Positions 11,261-23,766 of a stretch of DNA of 64,000 nucleotides are shown here, piece after piece. The translations under genes and the position numbers were made by a program. The stretch spans positions 16,732,521-16,796,520 of the forward strand of contig CM052362.1 of NCBI GenBank assembly GCA_028551475.1, given 5' to 3'. Each line of letters begins with the position of its first letter. Position 1 is the stretch's first letter. Source of the stretch: Casuarina equisetifolia. Its lineage: Eukaryota; Streptophyta; Magnoliopsida; Fagales; Casuarinaceae. The notes beneath the pieces were generated by a model. The model did no database searches. It saw only the letters and a program-made list of their open reading frames with translations, and was not told the DNA's origin.

Positions 11261-12646
11261 TCTTCCTCGTACTACACTATTTAGTTTGGCTAAGAAAATA
11301 AGAATATTAATTATTTTTTCTTAAAAATATATCTTTTTTTTAACCTATCAAGTTAAAAAAGATATCTCAAAAAGTTTAACAACTAAATTCTTACCTTTAA
11401 TAGTTTTAACAACTTTGATTTTGCTTTTGTCATTTATTTGGCAACAATATGAACACAACCGTCAATATGACTATGGCTTTTTTAACTAGGAAAAGAAATT
11501 CGACAATGTATAATATGGCTTTTCTATTACATAAGTTATCCTCGCCCTCCTCATCCACATGCCAAAGTTCCTAAGCCTGGTTGCATGGCAGTCCTGCTCG
11601 ACCAAGAGCAGGAGGTTTGTTACTGGCCACGAAGGTGGTGATAGTCTTCTTCTTCCTTAAAAGCTAGTTTATTCATATTCTTGTAAGCTCTTTTTTATTT
11701 TCTTTACCCATTGTGAAACTTTTCTCAACAATCTATCATGTCACACATTGAATCATGTTTCTTTAGATTTAACTGGACTTAGTTTCCACACACATTCAAG
11801 TCCTGATCTTTTTCTTCTTTTTTTTTCCCACTCAACCTGGTCTCCTTCAAATTAATACCCATTGATAGTGGCGTTAGGTCAATTCTTCTACTGGGGACTT
11901 TCCTCAACAAGTGACAGACGGCAGGATTTTTGTTCACATGGTTAAGTAAAACTCTAGTATTTACGGACCAACTTTGGGTTATCCGTGACGGACTTAACCT
12001 ATGGAACTTTGCAGGCCAACAAAGAAGCCGACATCCTTATAATAGCGGCCTCGTGGGGATATTCCATATTTTAGTATAGGATATTTTTCCTCGGACCCAC
12101 ATCCTTGACATTACCAAAAGAATTTACTATGGAGATACAAGAAAAATCTGTAGATGAGAAACAAAACTTTAAAATTAAAAAAAATAGTTTCTTATTACAA
12201 AAAAATATTGATACTTTTATGTATGGATACAAGATAGATGGAACAGGGGACATGACATGTTATATCCTAACTATTTTAATTTAACTTTATTCCAAACTTG
12301 AGATCTCCAACATCATATCAATGAAATTAAATTAATAGTTTCTGTACAAATATAAGGCTTTATCCGTTTATTTTGACAAATGGGTCTGTTTTCTTTTTCT
12401 TCAGTGTATATCCTCAGGACTCCTCGATCGCCCACCTGTGATGAATATGAAGTCAAACACACGCAGAGCCATGTGCTGACGTTTGTAATCAGTGGGAACG
12501 TAGCTTTCGCTTGCCGAATGCCCATACCGAACTTGGAACGATCCGTCCAACGCAAATCTTTTGCAACCTTTTTATCCAAAGTGGACACTTTCCGGTTGTA
12601 ATAGGCTTTTTTTAGAGGTCATTCAAGTGCGAAAGCGAAGCGAAGA

Positions 12647-15600
12647 ATGGCTACCCGTACCTCCGATCTGGTGGGGCAGGTGAACCCAGCCCACGCGCTC
12701 GACGTCGGCAGGTTGTTGAACTACGCGTCCGCCCATGTCCCTGATTTCCCACCCTCTCCCTCGGATTTCTCCGTCTCTCAGGTCCTTCATTTTTCACTCG
12801 GCTTTTGTGTTTCTCGGTTTCTCTTTAGTCCCTTTTCTGGCTTTGCCTTTTGATTTGACGGGACTTTTTGCATGTGTGAAGTTTGGCCATGGGCAATCGA
12901 ACCCGACATTTCTCCTGGAAGTGGGTTCGGGGGGTTCGACGAAACGCTACGTTTTGAGGAAGAAGCCCCCCGGAAAGCTGCTTCAGTCTGCTCATGCTGT
13001 GGAGAGAGAATTTCAGGTGAACAAGTGTTATGCTCTGTTTGGTTGCTCAGAAAAGAAAAAGGGATTAGAGTTTATGGAATTCTGGTTTTAGGCTATTGGG
13101 GCTGTTTTCTCGCTGTGGCAAGACTAGAGTAAACAGCTGCATTTTGAAGGAAGATATTTTTTTTGGTTCTCAAATTAAGCTCAAGTGTATGAAATGTTAA
13201 GAAGTTGTTGGGTGGTTAGATTCACCATGATCAAACTGGTGAGACAGGGTTGAGAGAAGTTCGGACCTTGGCTTAACTTTTCCTTCCAATTTAATCCTTG
13301 AAGAAAAGTTGTAACATGTAATGTTGCAGAACAAGTACTCTTAAATTCGACCTCCCATTTAGAGCGGAAATTTTCCCACTATTGTGACAATCGAGAAAAC
13401 TAACTTGGAGAGTGAAATCTCGATTTTTGATGGGACAGGTTTTGCGGGCATTGGGTGCAAATACCCAGGTTCCCGTTCCGAAGGTTTTCTGCTTGTGTAC
13501 GGACACAAATGTAATTGGAACTGCGTTCTACATAATGGAATATTTGGATGGACGCATATTCGTAGACCCCAAGCTGCCGGTATGGCACTTACGCTACAAC
13601 TCCTTGATCGCTTTCAAGTTATCACTGAAGTTTTTGAACTTTTTTGGGTAAATTTGTTAATCTTCTTGACGAGTTGAATTGGCTAATTGGTTCCTGTTCA
13701 ATTAGGATGTACCACCTGACAGGAGGCGAGCTATATATCAAGCAACTGCAAAGGCTTTAGCTTCTTTACATTCTGCTGATGTAGATGTCATTGGCCTAGG
13801 AAACTATGGCCGTCGGGACAGCTACTGTAGGCGGCAGGTAGTTCTTTGAAAATTTCTGCTATATTACATGTAGAATGACATCATACTTTAAAAGGCATTT
13901 TGCCGAACCAATTCTTGCAAATTGAGTTGAAAGCTTGTTAAGAATAAGTTTCTGTTGCATTAGGCTTACGGTGAACGTCACATGCCACAAAGCATGAGTT
14001 TGTGCGAGTGGATATTTTTTGAATTTGTCCACATGCCACATTATTGAGAATATGTAGTTTCTCGGCCTAGTGACAATGAAGTGAAAGGTTAACAAAAAGC
14101 AAAACCCTTATTCCTTTATATGAATTTTATGCTTAATTTAGGTAGAGAGGTGGGCTAAACAATATATAGCTTCAACTGGTGATGGTAAACCTGAGAGAAA
14201 TCTGAAGATGCTCCAACTAGCTGATTGGCTGCGGCAAAACATTCCTCTTGGAGATTCTTCAGAAGCATCGGCTGGTCTAGTCCATGGAGATTTTCGCATT
14301 GATAATCTTGTATTTCATCCCAATGAGGTCTGGTACTTTAAAAACCCTTTTACTGATTTATATGCATATATTTATCCAGTGTGATTCAGTTTGGACTTTC
14401 TTTCAATTATCTAAATAAAGTTGGTGCATGTTCTTTTCATATGACTCATAAATGTAAAACATAATCTTATGGGACAGAAATGCCAATGATTACTGTTAAT
14501 ACCTCAGTTGACTCATTTTGTCATCAATTATTAACACATGCACTAACAGCATTGGTACTCTGTATTGCATATCTAATGAGATATTTACAATGGTGCAGGA
14601 TCGAGTTATTGGCATTCTTGATTGGGAACTTTCTACTCTTGGAAACCAAATGTGTGATGTTGCATACAGCTGTATGGTACTGAAAGTTTTCAGACCTCCA
14701 TTACTGGCTTAGAATAAATGAGATTGTTTATATATTGTGTTTACTTATTGGGAATTAAAAGTCCTGTTTCAACCTCTGGTTGTAACGATCCGGATTCTTC
14801 TTGTTGGCCATTTTATCTGTCTTTCTTTAGTAAACTGGTCCGAAACATAGTTACTAAGTGTTGGGGTTTCAATAAATGTTATTTTGAAGGTTATTGTTGC
14901 TTTCTTTCCTTGGCAGCATTATATTGTGGAAGCTGAGGTTGGAAAGCCACAAGTGTGTGAAGGTATGGAAATTACTGGTATACCAGAAGGGATTCCTTCA
15001 CAGGCAGAATATTTGGCAGCGTACTGCTCTGCAGCTGTAAGTCGCATATTGATAGTATTGATTCTGCTGAGTTCTATATGCTTATTTGTTCAAACTAATT
15101 TTCTTTCTGAGGAAATTTAGGTATTCATCAAGAAAATATATTGTTGATATTTTCAAGGATGAGGGTAGAGAACAAATAATTGGTGCTAATGGAACTAGTT
15201 TGGACCCATGATTTTATAAGATTTTAGAGTAAGATGTGATGTATAATTTATTATGTGATATACGTGATCCTGTGATGCTTGCCAGTCAAGCTATTAGTTC
15301 CACTCCCATGTACTGGCTCTGTTACTGTTTGCCTCTCATAGCAATCCTTTGTGGTCTTGTAATGATTCTAGTTGGTGATTCATATTCCTCTAAGCTTGTT
15401 TAAAGGACTCACGCTAGACACATTTACAATGCAGAGAAAACCATGGCCTTTTGCTGAGTGGAAGTTCTACATTGCCTTTTCCTTGTTTCGTGGGGCATCA
15501 ATTTATGCAGGAATTCACAGTAGATGGATTATGGTATCTTTTCAATTGTTAAATGATCTAGAAAAGGTCTATCATGCAAAATGAACACATCAAAACAACG

Positions 15601-18600
15601 TCTGCATCCACATGACAATGCAGGGTAATGCCTCAGGAGGTAAGCGTGCCCAACATGCAGGAACATTGGCTAACGGTCTTGTTGACTCTGCATGGGAATT
15701 TATTCAACGGCAATCTGTGCTTCCTGAGCATCCTCCATCTGGTAGCCTATTAATATATCTTGTGACCCTGAACTTACCCAAATATTTGCATGCAGATAAA
15801 TCGGTTCAGATTGAAAGATAGTATGTTTCCTGGAGTATATTTATAATCATGGTTTTTTTTCCCCCCCATTTTAATAAATCTGATCTAGTTGCACAAGACT
15901 TTCTGAAATTATCTGGGAGAGGAAATGAAGATCAAGAGCTTTCAAATGGAGGGGGGAGGTTCATTCCGAGTAAAAGGGTTCTGGAACTGAGAAACAGATT
16001 AATAAAGTTCATGGAAGATCGCATATACCCCATGGAAAGTGAATTCATCAAACTTGCGCAGTCTAGTTCACGTTGGACAGTTCATCCAGAAGAGGAGAAG
16101 TTAAAGGAGCTGGCTAAGAAGGAAGGCTTATGGAACTTGTGGATACCTGTGTGTATCGTAATTTGTCCTTTCCATTTGCTTATGTGCTGTTTTCTACTTT
16201 TATTTAGATTGACTATATTTTGGTTACGTTTTGGTGCCTATGTGCAGTTTGACAGTGCTGATCGGGCAAGAACACTGATTTTTGATGGGAACAATCACTC
16301 TCTCTCTAATAGTGGATATGATCACTTATTGGGGGCGGGCCTCTCAAACCTTGAGTATGGATATCTATGTGAGATTATGGGCCGTTCCATTTGGGCTCCA
16401 CAAGTGTTCAATTGTGGGGCACCTGACACTGGTAATATGGAGGTAAAATGAAAATCAGTTTTTCTATCACTGGTTTCCCGTCTCAGTACTTGAAATTGGC
16501 AAGTAAAGAAGTGTTGTTGCTTTTCAACCTTTAGGAGATACCCTTTGTAGTTGTGGGTGAAGATAGCCAGTGTTACCTATATTCTTGAATGGCTGGGTTA
16601 TTAGATTAGTAATAAGAATAGCCCATTTTATAGTTTTGGAATCGATGACTAATTATGTGATCTAGCTTTTCTTGCAAATTGTGTGTACTATCTATTTGCA
16701 TGTTTTACCACGTCAGGTTGTCATAATTCATTTTTTGCATCAGGTATTGTTGCGTTATGGAACTAAAGAGCAGCTAAATGAGTGGCTTATTCCCTTGCTT
16801 GAGGGTAAGATCCGGTCTGGATTTGCTATGACAGAACCCCAAGTTGCATCCTCTGATGCTACCAATATCGAATCTTCTATCAAAAGGTATATGCAGCATC
16901 TTCAAATATACTTTTTAAGTACTCTAATGCCCCATTGAATTATAGGATCCATAGCTTAATGTATTAATCCAAGTTTCTTCCATATATATTCGGGGTATTA
17001 CTATGTACTACAAATGCCATTTTGTTCGAGATTCTGCTGGTTAAATGTCTATATAAGTGGACTCTTGGCTTCATCTGCAGAGAAGGAGATACTTATGTCA
17101 TTAATGGGACGAAGTGGTGGACAAGTGGAGCAATGGATCCAAGGTGCAGAATTCTCGTAGTCATGGTTAGTTCTTTTTTGGCGCAGCTGTAGTAGTGCAA
17201 ATTGTTGTTCATGTAGTTAAAGGAATTTGATCTGAACAATGTGCAGGGGAAAACTGACTTCAGTGCTGCAAAGCATAAGCAGCAATCTATGATATTAGTG
17301 GATAGTCGGACACCAGGTGTACGTATAAAAAGACCACTAATGGTGTTTGGGTTTGATGATGCCCCTCATGGGCATGCAGAAGTATCATTTGAGAATGTAC
17401 GAGTGCCAGCAAAGAATATTCTACTGGGAGAAGGACGGGGATTTGAGATTGCCCAGGTAAAGTTGTTAAATAACTTCCCTAGTAACTTTGTGCATTATAA
17501 AAATAAATAAAAGAAAACGGAGAAGCCTTCCTTTCCTTAACCACTCCAGTAGCTTGAACCCTAGGCCTCCACATTTGAGGTATTAAGCGATTCAGTTCAT
17601 GAAGTTTTCATAAGAATGAATGTGTTTGAAATTTGAGTCGCTTTGCATATCCATGAACATCAACGAATCAAGTTTCCCTCACCTGATTTAGTGTTTTGAC
17701 CAGCTTTAATGTCCTGTTACTGGGCTTATATGTATGTTAGCATATATGCAGCAATCATTTTGGTCTTAGAGCAAGAAGCAAAAGATTATGTCAGTGAAAT
17801 TTGTCTACTGAAATTAGAAAATATAGATTATTTTTAAAGGCTCAGATGTGAATTTGAAAATATGATTGTGGGTGTTTTTTGTGAATGGAAGTCTTATAGA
17901 GTTGAATTTATGGTTACTAAGCTGCATGTTGGTGGACCGACCGGATACTGTACTTTCAGGGTAGGCTAGGTCCGGGAAGGTTGCACCACTGCATGAGACT
18001 TATTGGTGCTGCCGAGCGTGGAATGGAGTTGATGGCTCGAAGGGCTCTTAGCAGAAGAGTGTTTGGGAAGTTGATTGCAGAACAAGGCTCATTCCTTTCT
18101 GATATTGCTAAGGTATTTTGATTTAACTCCCTGTATCAGAATCATCAAAATCTTTAGTATTTTAGACATCACAAGAAATGGATCTGATGATGCAACCTAA
18201 ATCAGCGAAAGGAACAATCATTCTATACCGGATTAATCATCCAGAAGCAGAAGTTGAGATTCTTATGTTAAAATTCTAGTATCCAGCTTGATGTCAGAGG
18301 ACATTATTAGTTCACTTCCTACTGCAGTACTTTTAGCACTCTTCTTAAATTGGCTCTTTCATTCAGTGTCGTATAGAGCTAGAGAAGGCTCGATTGTTGG
18401 TTCTGGAAGCAGCTGACCAGCTTGATAGGTTTGGAAATAAAAAAGCCCGTGGGACCATAGCAATGGCCAAGGTACTTCTTTTTTCTCAATAAACAATCAG
18501 AATACTTGGTTCCTTTTATTTTGAGAATGATCTAATCTTTTGTCATGTCGTATTAATGCCATGACACTATGTGGAGCAGGTGGCAGCTCCGAACATGGCA

Positions 18601-18771
18601 TTGAAGGTGCTTGACATGGCAATACAAGTGCATGGAGGAGCAGGTGTATCTTCGGACACAATTCTGGCACATCTATGGGCAACGGCAAGAACATTGCGAA
18701 TTGCAGACGGCCCAGATGAAGTCCACTTGGGTACTATTGCCAAGTTAGAACTGCGGAGAGCAAAGCTTTGA
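12647..18771 (+). CDS. IBR3: IBR3-like peroxisomal acyl-CoA dehydrogenase with kinase-like N-domain
   Basis: Seventeen exons: 12647-12781, 12882-13016, 13439-13579, 13706-13837, 14142-14327, 14599-14676, 14917-15036, 15435-15533, 15624-15741, 15889-16148, 16248-16442, 16744-16886, 17081-17165, 17247-17456, 17960-18112, 18367-18471, 18580-18771. All introns are GT-AG and the frame is open for 828 residues, about the length of Arabidopsis IBR3. Residues ~40-310 form an aminoglycoside-phosphotransferase/ACAD10-11-like domain with HGDFRIDN (H229, D231, N236) and DWE (D251). Residues ~400-828 are the acyl-CoA dehydrogenase, with FAMTEP (560-565) at the flavin site and ADGPDEVHL (807-815) near the C-terminus. 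The protein ends in AKL, a type 1 peroxisome signal. Known family role: chain shortening of indole-3-butyric acid to auxin. It is the first of three genes in the same direction and appears intact. Confidence 0.95.
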
Positions 18772-19557
18772 AAGATTCGAAGTGGATTTCTGGAAGAAGG
18801 ATCCTTTTCTGCTGCGAATGAAAGGAAAAAAGAGAATAATCCGAGGTTTGTCGGAATATGAACAGTCATATATAGTGAGTTTGGTTATAATACTGAAATG
18901 AGTTTCAAATTGTTTTAATTATGATGTTTGAATAATAAATACATAAATCAATTGTCTGTAATAAAGGAAAATTCTTATTATGTAATAAAACGAAGCGGTT
19001 GGAGGTGAAAAAAGGCAATGTATGACGTGAAACAAGTCTCCGCACGAGGATGTTCTGCATTTAGGGACATTTCTTTTCAGCTGAAAAATAAATAAATATA
19101 AGATATAAAATACAATGTCCGTACAACCGCATAGCAACTTAACCTATGAACCGAAAAACTTTTAAGCCAAAATAAGTAAATGCTGCCTCATAACGTATCT
19201 ATGCCGTAGAAAGCTCAACCCGCTGAACTAATTTGGTTCATCCGTACACCGGACCTCCGGCCTGACACAGTTCTATTCACAACTTGCACCATCTGTCGTG
19301 CAAAACCAGAGCTCCATTGTTATAGGCTATAAGTCTCAGAAGAACCATAGAGGATGAAACCCATGATTAAATTTAATTGAAAGAAATTCTCTTTAATTTT
19401 TAACTAAGTTTGAAGTTAAACTTCAAACTTTTTAATATAATATTGAAACTTGAGCAAGGTTATACTTTAAACTCATTATTAATCTAGTATCACTGATATC
19501 AAGATGACCTCTTGGTGTTTGGAGGAATGTTGGAGACCATAAGCCTCATTCTTTTAA

Positions 19558-19606
19558 AACAAAAAAAAAAAAAAAAACAAACAAACAAACAAACAAATAA
19601 ACAAAC
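19558..19606. repeat. Poly-A plus (CAAA)n microsatellite
   Basis: About 17 A followed by seven CAAA-like units with one CAAATAAA interruption. It could be a decayed retroposon tail, but no element body is recognisable beside it. Confidence 0.8.
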
Positions 19607-20814
19607 ATGTGGTTAAGTTTAAATGAATAAAATTTCTTCCAACCATTAAGTTAGTTTTTTTCTTTTATTAAACTTTAAGCCTTCTAATATCTATCAAATC
19701 TTTTGAAGTTACAAGTTACTTAAAAGAAATAAATATCACATCTTCTTCTGCTTGCCAAGTGGGACTAGGAATGGATAGGATTCAAATTTGTGTTTTTGCA
19801 GGGCTTAAATGATCAAAGACATATAATTGCTGATTAGATTGCTATTGGATTTCGTTAAGCAGTTGAAAGCCGTTGAAAACATGTGGAATACTTGACACAT
19901 GTTTGTCAAGTTACTCGAGAAATAGGAAAACTTTATCTGCAAATATCAGGTTTGGAAATTTACTTAGTTTATCCAAATGTGTTCCTAAATAAAATTGAAA
20001 ACGTTTTGATCGAATTATAGACATAGTTTATCGGAATTCACTCCTAAACACAATGACAATAGCAAACAAGCTCAGAGGCTACATCCAGAGTATCTTTAGC
20101 AAATCCTAGTTTTTAAATATTAATAGTAAATTAATTATGTTGAAGCAACCCTGCAATGAATATAAAATATGTTAATTCATTAGATCTTTTGAGAAGTAAC
20201 TAAAACTTAAAAATGACAAACTATTGCTAGCCATTATAATTATGATAATGCAGCCTGGTGTCGAAAATCGTCACCATTCATGATGGGTACCAGGTCAATT
20301 GTCATTTACCATTATTTTTATAAGCAAATGAGTCTATATTTAGCTATTTGCGGAAAAAATCTTAAGAAATATGCGGATTAGTCAAAATATGTCAAAAGAC
20401 AAAATAGATATTTAAAAAAAGTCCACGATATCTAAATTGATATATTCGAATAATTTCTTTAAAAGCAGAAATAATTAAAAGAAAGTTTTGCAGTTGGTTT
20501 ATGTCGCCCTTGAAAGGAGGCGGGGTTGGCGTCAATGCATGGTAGAATTCCCGTGCATGGAAGAGATTGCTCGGTCTCCTGGAAACCCTAAAACACAAGA
20601 CCTTAAAATGCAGTACTTCAGTTGTAGGGAGCCACTTTCACCAATCGTTTGCGCCAAAAATAGAACCAAGTAAACGTCGGCGAGAATGAAGATGATCGTC
20701 AATTTAGAGCCTGGCTCTCAAATTTGGAAAACATTAACCGGGATCTATTCTTGTCGGGGGTCTTCTTACCCCACATCTGTTAACAGAAATAACCGAATTT
20801 CAGATTGTTCTTCC

Positions 20815-20822
20815 TTATATAC
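20815..20822 (+). promoter_or_regulatory. Candidate TATA box of the pectin methylesterase gene
   Basis: The sequence ttatatac lies about 220 bp before the start codon at 21042. A start site near 20850 would give a leader of about 190 bases, normal for plants. This rests on motif and distance alone. Confidence 0.3.
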
Positions 20823-21041
20823 CTGTCCATTGATTGGGTCCTATATACCAGAGCACAAGGGGCATCGACATCTCTGCCAAGAACACAGCCCCAACAGCTC
20901 TGTTGCTTGCTTTGAGGGTGTGTAGCCCTCTTGCACCGAAGTGGATCTTAAAGCACAGGAGAAAGGAAAATTTTGGAATAAACTGAACCTCATTCCATCT
21001 GCTCTCTTGTCTGTTTTGTAGATTAAGCTAATTCTTTAAAT

Positions 21042-22964
21042 ATGGCTTTTGGGGGATACGCCGATATGTCCAACGGTGGACACCAGTCGCAGAAGAGGAA
21101 GTACGCCATTATCGGTGTCTCTTCTGTCCTTCTCATCGCCATGGTGGCTGCCGTGGCTGTTGGTGTAAGCCGCGGCGGTCATAAGGATTCGGCTAAGCCT
21201 GACAACGATGTGCCCAACACGTCCACGAAGGTGATCACGCAAATTTGCCAGCCTACCGATTATAGAGAGACCTGTGTGAAAAGCCTGTCCTCCGCGGCTG
21301 GAAACACAACCGATCCCAAAGAGCTCATCAAGATTGCTTTCCGCGTCACTGTGGCTGAACTGAAGGGGGCCATCGCCAACTCCTCTACGTTGAATGCCCT
21401 GGCCAAGGATAACAGAACTAACTTTGCCCTCCAGAACTGCAGGGAGCTCATGGAGTACGCCATTGATGACCTTAACGAGTCTTTTGATAGGATTGGAGCT
21501 TTCGACGTTAGCAAGCTTGATGAATACGCGGAGGACCTTAAGGTCTGGCTCAGCGGTGCGATCACCTACGAGCAAACTTGCTTAGATGGATTCGAGAACA
21601 CCACCGGGGATGCTGCGGAAAAGATGAAGGATCTTCTGAAAACTTCGCAGGAACTCACCAAGAATGGCCTTGCCATAGTGAGTGAACTCTCCAAGTTCTT
21701 AGCCGATTTTCAGATTTCCGGATTAAACCGGAGGCTTCTTTCAGAAGACGGCTTGCCCTCATGGATCACCGAAGGAAGGCGCAGGCTCCTTGTGGCCCCA
21801 CCCGGGGATATTAAGGCCGATATTGTTGTGGCCAAGGACGGAACTGGGAAGTACAAGACTCTCACTGAAGCAATCAATGAAGTTCCCAAGAAGAACAACA
21901 ATACCTTTGTCATTTACGTCAAGGCGGGCATTTATGATGAACATGTGATCATTAACAAGACCATGAACAATATCGTGTTGATCGGAGACGGCCCAACAGC
22001 GACCAAGATCACCGGAAACAGGAACTTCGTCGATGGGATACCCACTTTCAAGACTGCGACGGTTTGTAAGTATATCGATATGCCATTCTCTAGCAACCCT
22101 ATTTCAATTCTCTCTGGTTTTAATTTATTTGATTATCATGGCGCTCTTCATTCCCATTTTCAGAAAGAAGTGAAAACCCTTTTTCTTTTTTGTCAAGTGA
22201 AAACTCCACTTGACTCCAGAGTGGGGTTACTGTATATGCGGCACTAATTGTTCTCTGACTTGGATGTTGTAGCTGTGATGGGAGCCAACTTCATGGCTAA
22301 GAACATTGGATTCGAGAACTCTGCAGGAGCTGAGAAGCACCAGGCTGTGGCGCTGCGCGTCCAATCTGACATGTCCATCTTCTACAACTGCCGGATGGAT
22401 GGGTACCAAGACACCCTCTACGCCCACACCCATCGACAGTTCTACAGAGATTGTGTCATCACCGGAACTATCGATTTCATTTTCGGCAACTCCGCCGTTG
22501 TGTTCCAAAACTGCACGATGGTCGTCAGGAAGCCAATGGTGAACCAGCAGTGCATCGTCACGGCACAAGGCAGGATTGACAGGCGCGAGCCCAGCGGGAT
22601 TGTCCTCCAGGGCTGCAATATCATCGCCGACCCACTGTACTACCCGTTGAGGGAAGAGAACAAGGCTTACCTTGGGAGGCCATGGAAAGAGTTCTCAAGA
22701 ACCATCATCATGCAGACCCAGATCGGCGACTTCATCCAGCCGGAGGGGTGGCTGCCATGGATGGGTGACTTTGCCCTCAACTCTTGCTTCTACTCCGAGA
22801 TCGACAACAAGGGTCCTGGTTCAGTCCAGACCGGGAGAGTGAAATGGCGCGGGGTCAAAACTCTCACTCAGGCGCACGCCCTTCAGTTCACTCCTGGAGC
22901 ATTCCTCGGAGGAGATACCTGGATCAGGCCCACCGGAGTGCCCTACGTTTCCGGCTGGATGTAA
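21042..22964 (+). CDS. Pectinesterase with N-terminal inhibitor-like pro-region (PMEI-PME)
   Basis: Two exons, 21042-22065 and 22273-22964, joined in phase 1, give 571 residues. It removes methyl groups from homogalacturonan in the cell wall. A signal-anchor helix lies at ~23-44, after a short basic segment (QKRK). The PMEI-like domain covers ~60-215 with its conserved cysteines. RRLL (230-233) and RRRLL (246-250) are the usual subtilase processing sites in the Golgi. The catalytic domain (~260-571) carries QAVAL (365-369), QDTL with D388, DFIFGN with D409, and LGRPW with R477; these are the family's active-site residues. The single intron falls before the VMGANF segment, as in many type I PMEs. 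It resembles the PME that neighbours IBR3 in Arabidopsis (PME23, from memory). It appears complete and functional. Confidence 0.95.
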
Positions 22965-23560
22965 TTTATGAAGAATTTCAAACATCTCATACTTTGTTGT
23001 CTGCATAAAGGATCAAATCGATCTCCTTCGTATTATGAATTATGATTATCTAATTTGTTCTTTTTCCTTATTTACCTTTTGATGACTCGATCACACGCTG
23101 GTCATTGAGTCAAAATGAGAGAAGTTTGTAACTTTTAGGAGTCTCCTGTTGAGATCAGATGGGTAATTATCACCTTCATTATTCACTTTATTTGATCTCC
23201 TCTCATCTATAAATGCGATTATGATCTTAAAATCTAATACACTGCACACCACTTTTTCCTTGCTATGTATTTATACTGCGTTCATCTTATTCAAAAAATA
23301 CCAACTCGAGATTAATTTAGTAGGATCAACTGACCAAACTAATCATAGAGACATGAACCTAATTCTTCAGTTTATTACTGAACATGGAAATAAATTTACA
23401 GGTGAATAGAATAAAATGCAGAAAAAAAAAAAAAAAAACTACTTCCATTTTGTTTTTAACTTTTGGGCCTCGAGGCCCAATACGTAAAAATTGCTTCAAA
23501 ACCCAATTCTATGTACGAGCGAGCGGGAAAATACTGCCTCCGGAACTTTTTGAAACCACG

Positions 23561-23595
<35 letters not shown>

Positions 23596-23758
23596 TGAAT
23601 TTCTCGCACTTTTTCACATTTCCTAAAGAAACTATCGAAGCCCTGACCTTCCGTTCCAGATTCGTGATATCCGAGCCCTAATCAGAAAACCCAAGGGTTT
23701 AACCCCATGAAATTCACCGCCGCTATAATGCACAATAGCCCTGTAGTCTTCGAAGAAG
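22965..23758. other. Spacer and CAP-H2 promoter/leader
   Basis: Contains the esterase 3' end, then AT-rich DNA. The CAP-H2 leader follows, with (CT)15 at 23563-23592 and a short upstream reading frame at 23707-23766. Pyrimidine repeats of this kind are common in plant core promoters and leaders. Confidence 0.6.
23563..23592. repeat. (CT)15 microsatellite in CAP-H2 leader region
   Basis: Thirty bases of perfect CT repeat about 165 bp before the CAP-H2 start codon. CT/GA repeats near transcription starts are frequent in plants and may act as a Y-patch-like promoter element. Confidence 0.9.
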
Positions 23759-23766
23759 ATGAGTGA
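23707..23766 (+). CDS. Upstream ORF overlapping the CAP-H2 start codon
   Basis: ATG at 23707 opens a 19-codon frame ([11 protein letters not shown]...) whose stop TGA (23764-23766) lies five bases into the CAP-H2 coding region, which starts at 23759 in another frame. If the transcript begins upstream, ribosomes using this ATG would finish just past the main start, an arrangement that normally lowers translation or allows short backward reinitiation. Context at the upstream ATG is moderate. Whether the leader includes it is not shown by sequence alone. Confidence 0.4.
   Translation: MKFTAAIMHNSPVVFEEDE

Larger units (their letters stand above)
9831..12646. other. Spacer upstream of IBR3, with decayed repeats
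   Basis: AT-rich spacer containing a Gypsy integrase fossil (10020-10470, minus) and a LINE-like tail (11081-11260, minus), described separately. The rest shows no gene. The last few hundred bases before 12647 should hold the IBR3 promoter and leader; I could not single out a convincing TATA box. Confidence 0.55.
18772..21041. other. Spacer between IBR3 and the pectin methylesterase
   Basis: AT-rich spacer with a run of 17 A followed by (CAAA)n at 19561-19606. No recognisable gene or transposon. The last ~230 bp belong to the esterase promoter and leader. Confidence 0.55.

Noticed and set aside
21036-21575. 179-codon minus-strand frame over the pectinesterase
   Set aside because: Antisense shadow of a GC-richer coding exon.
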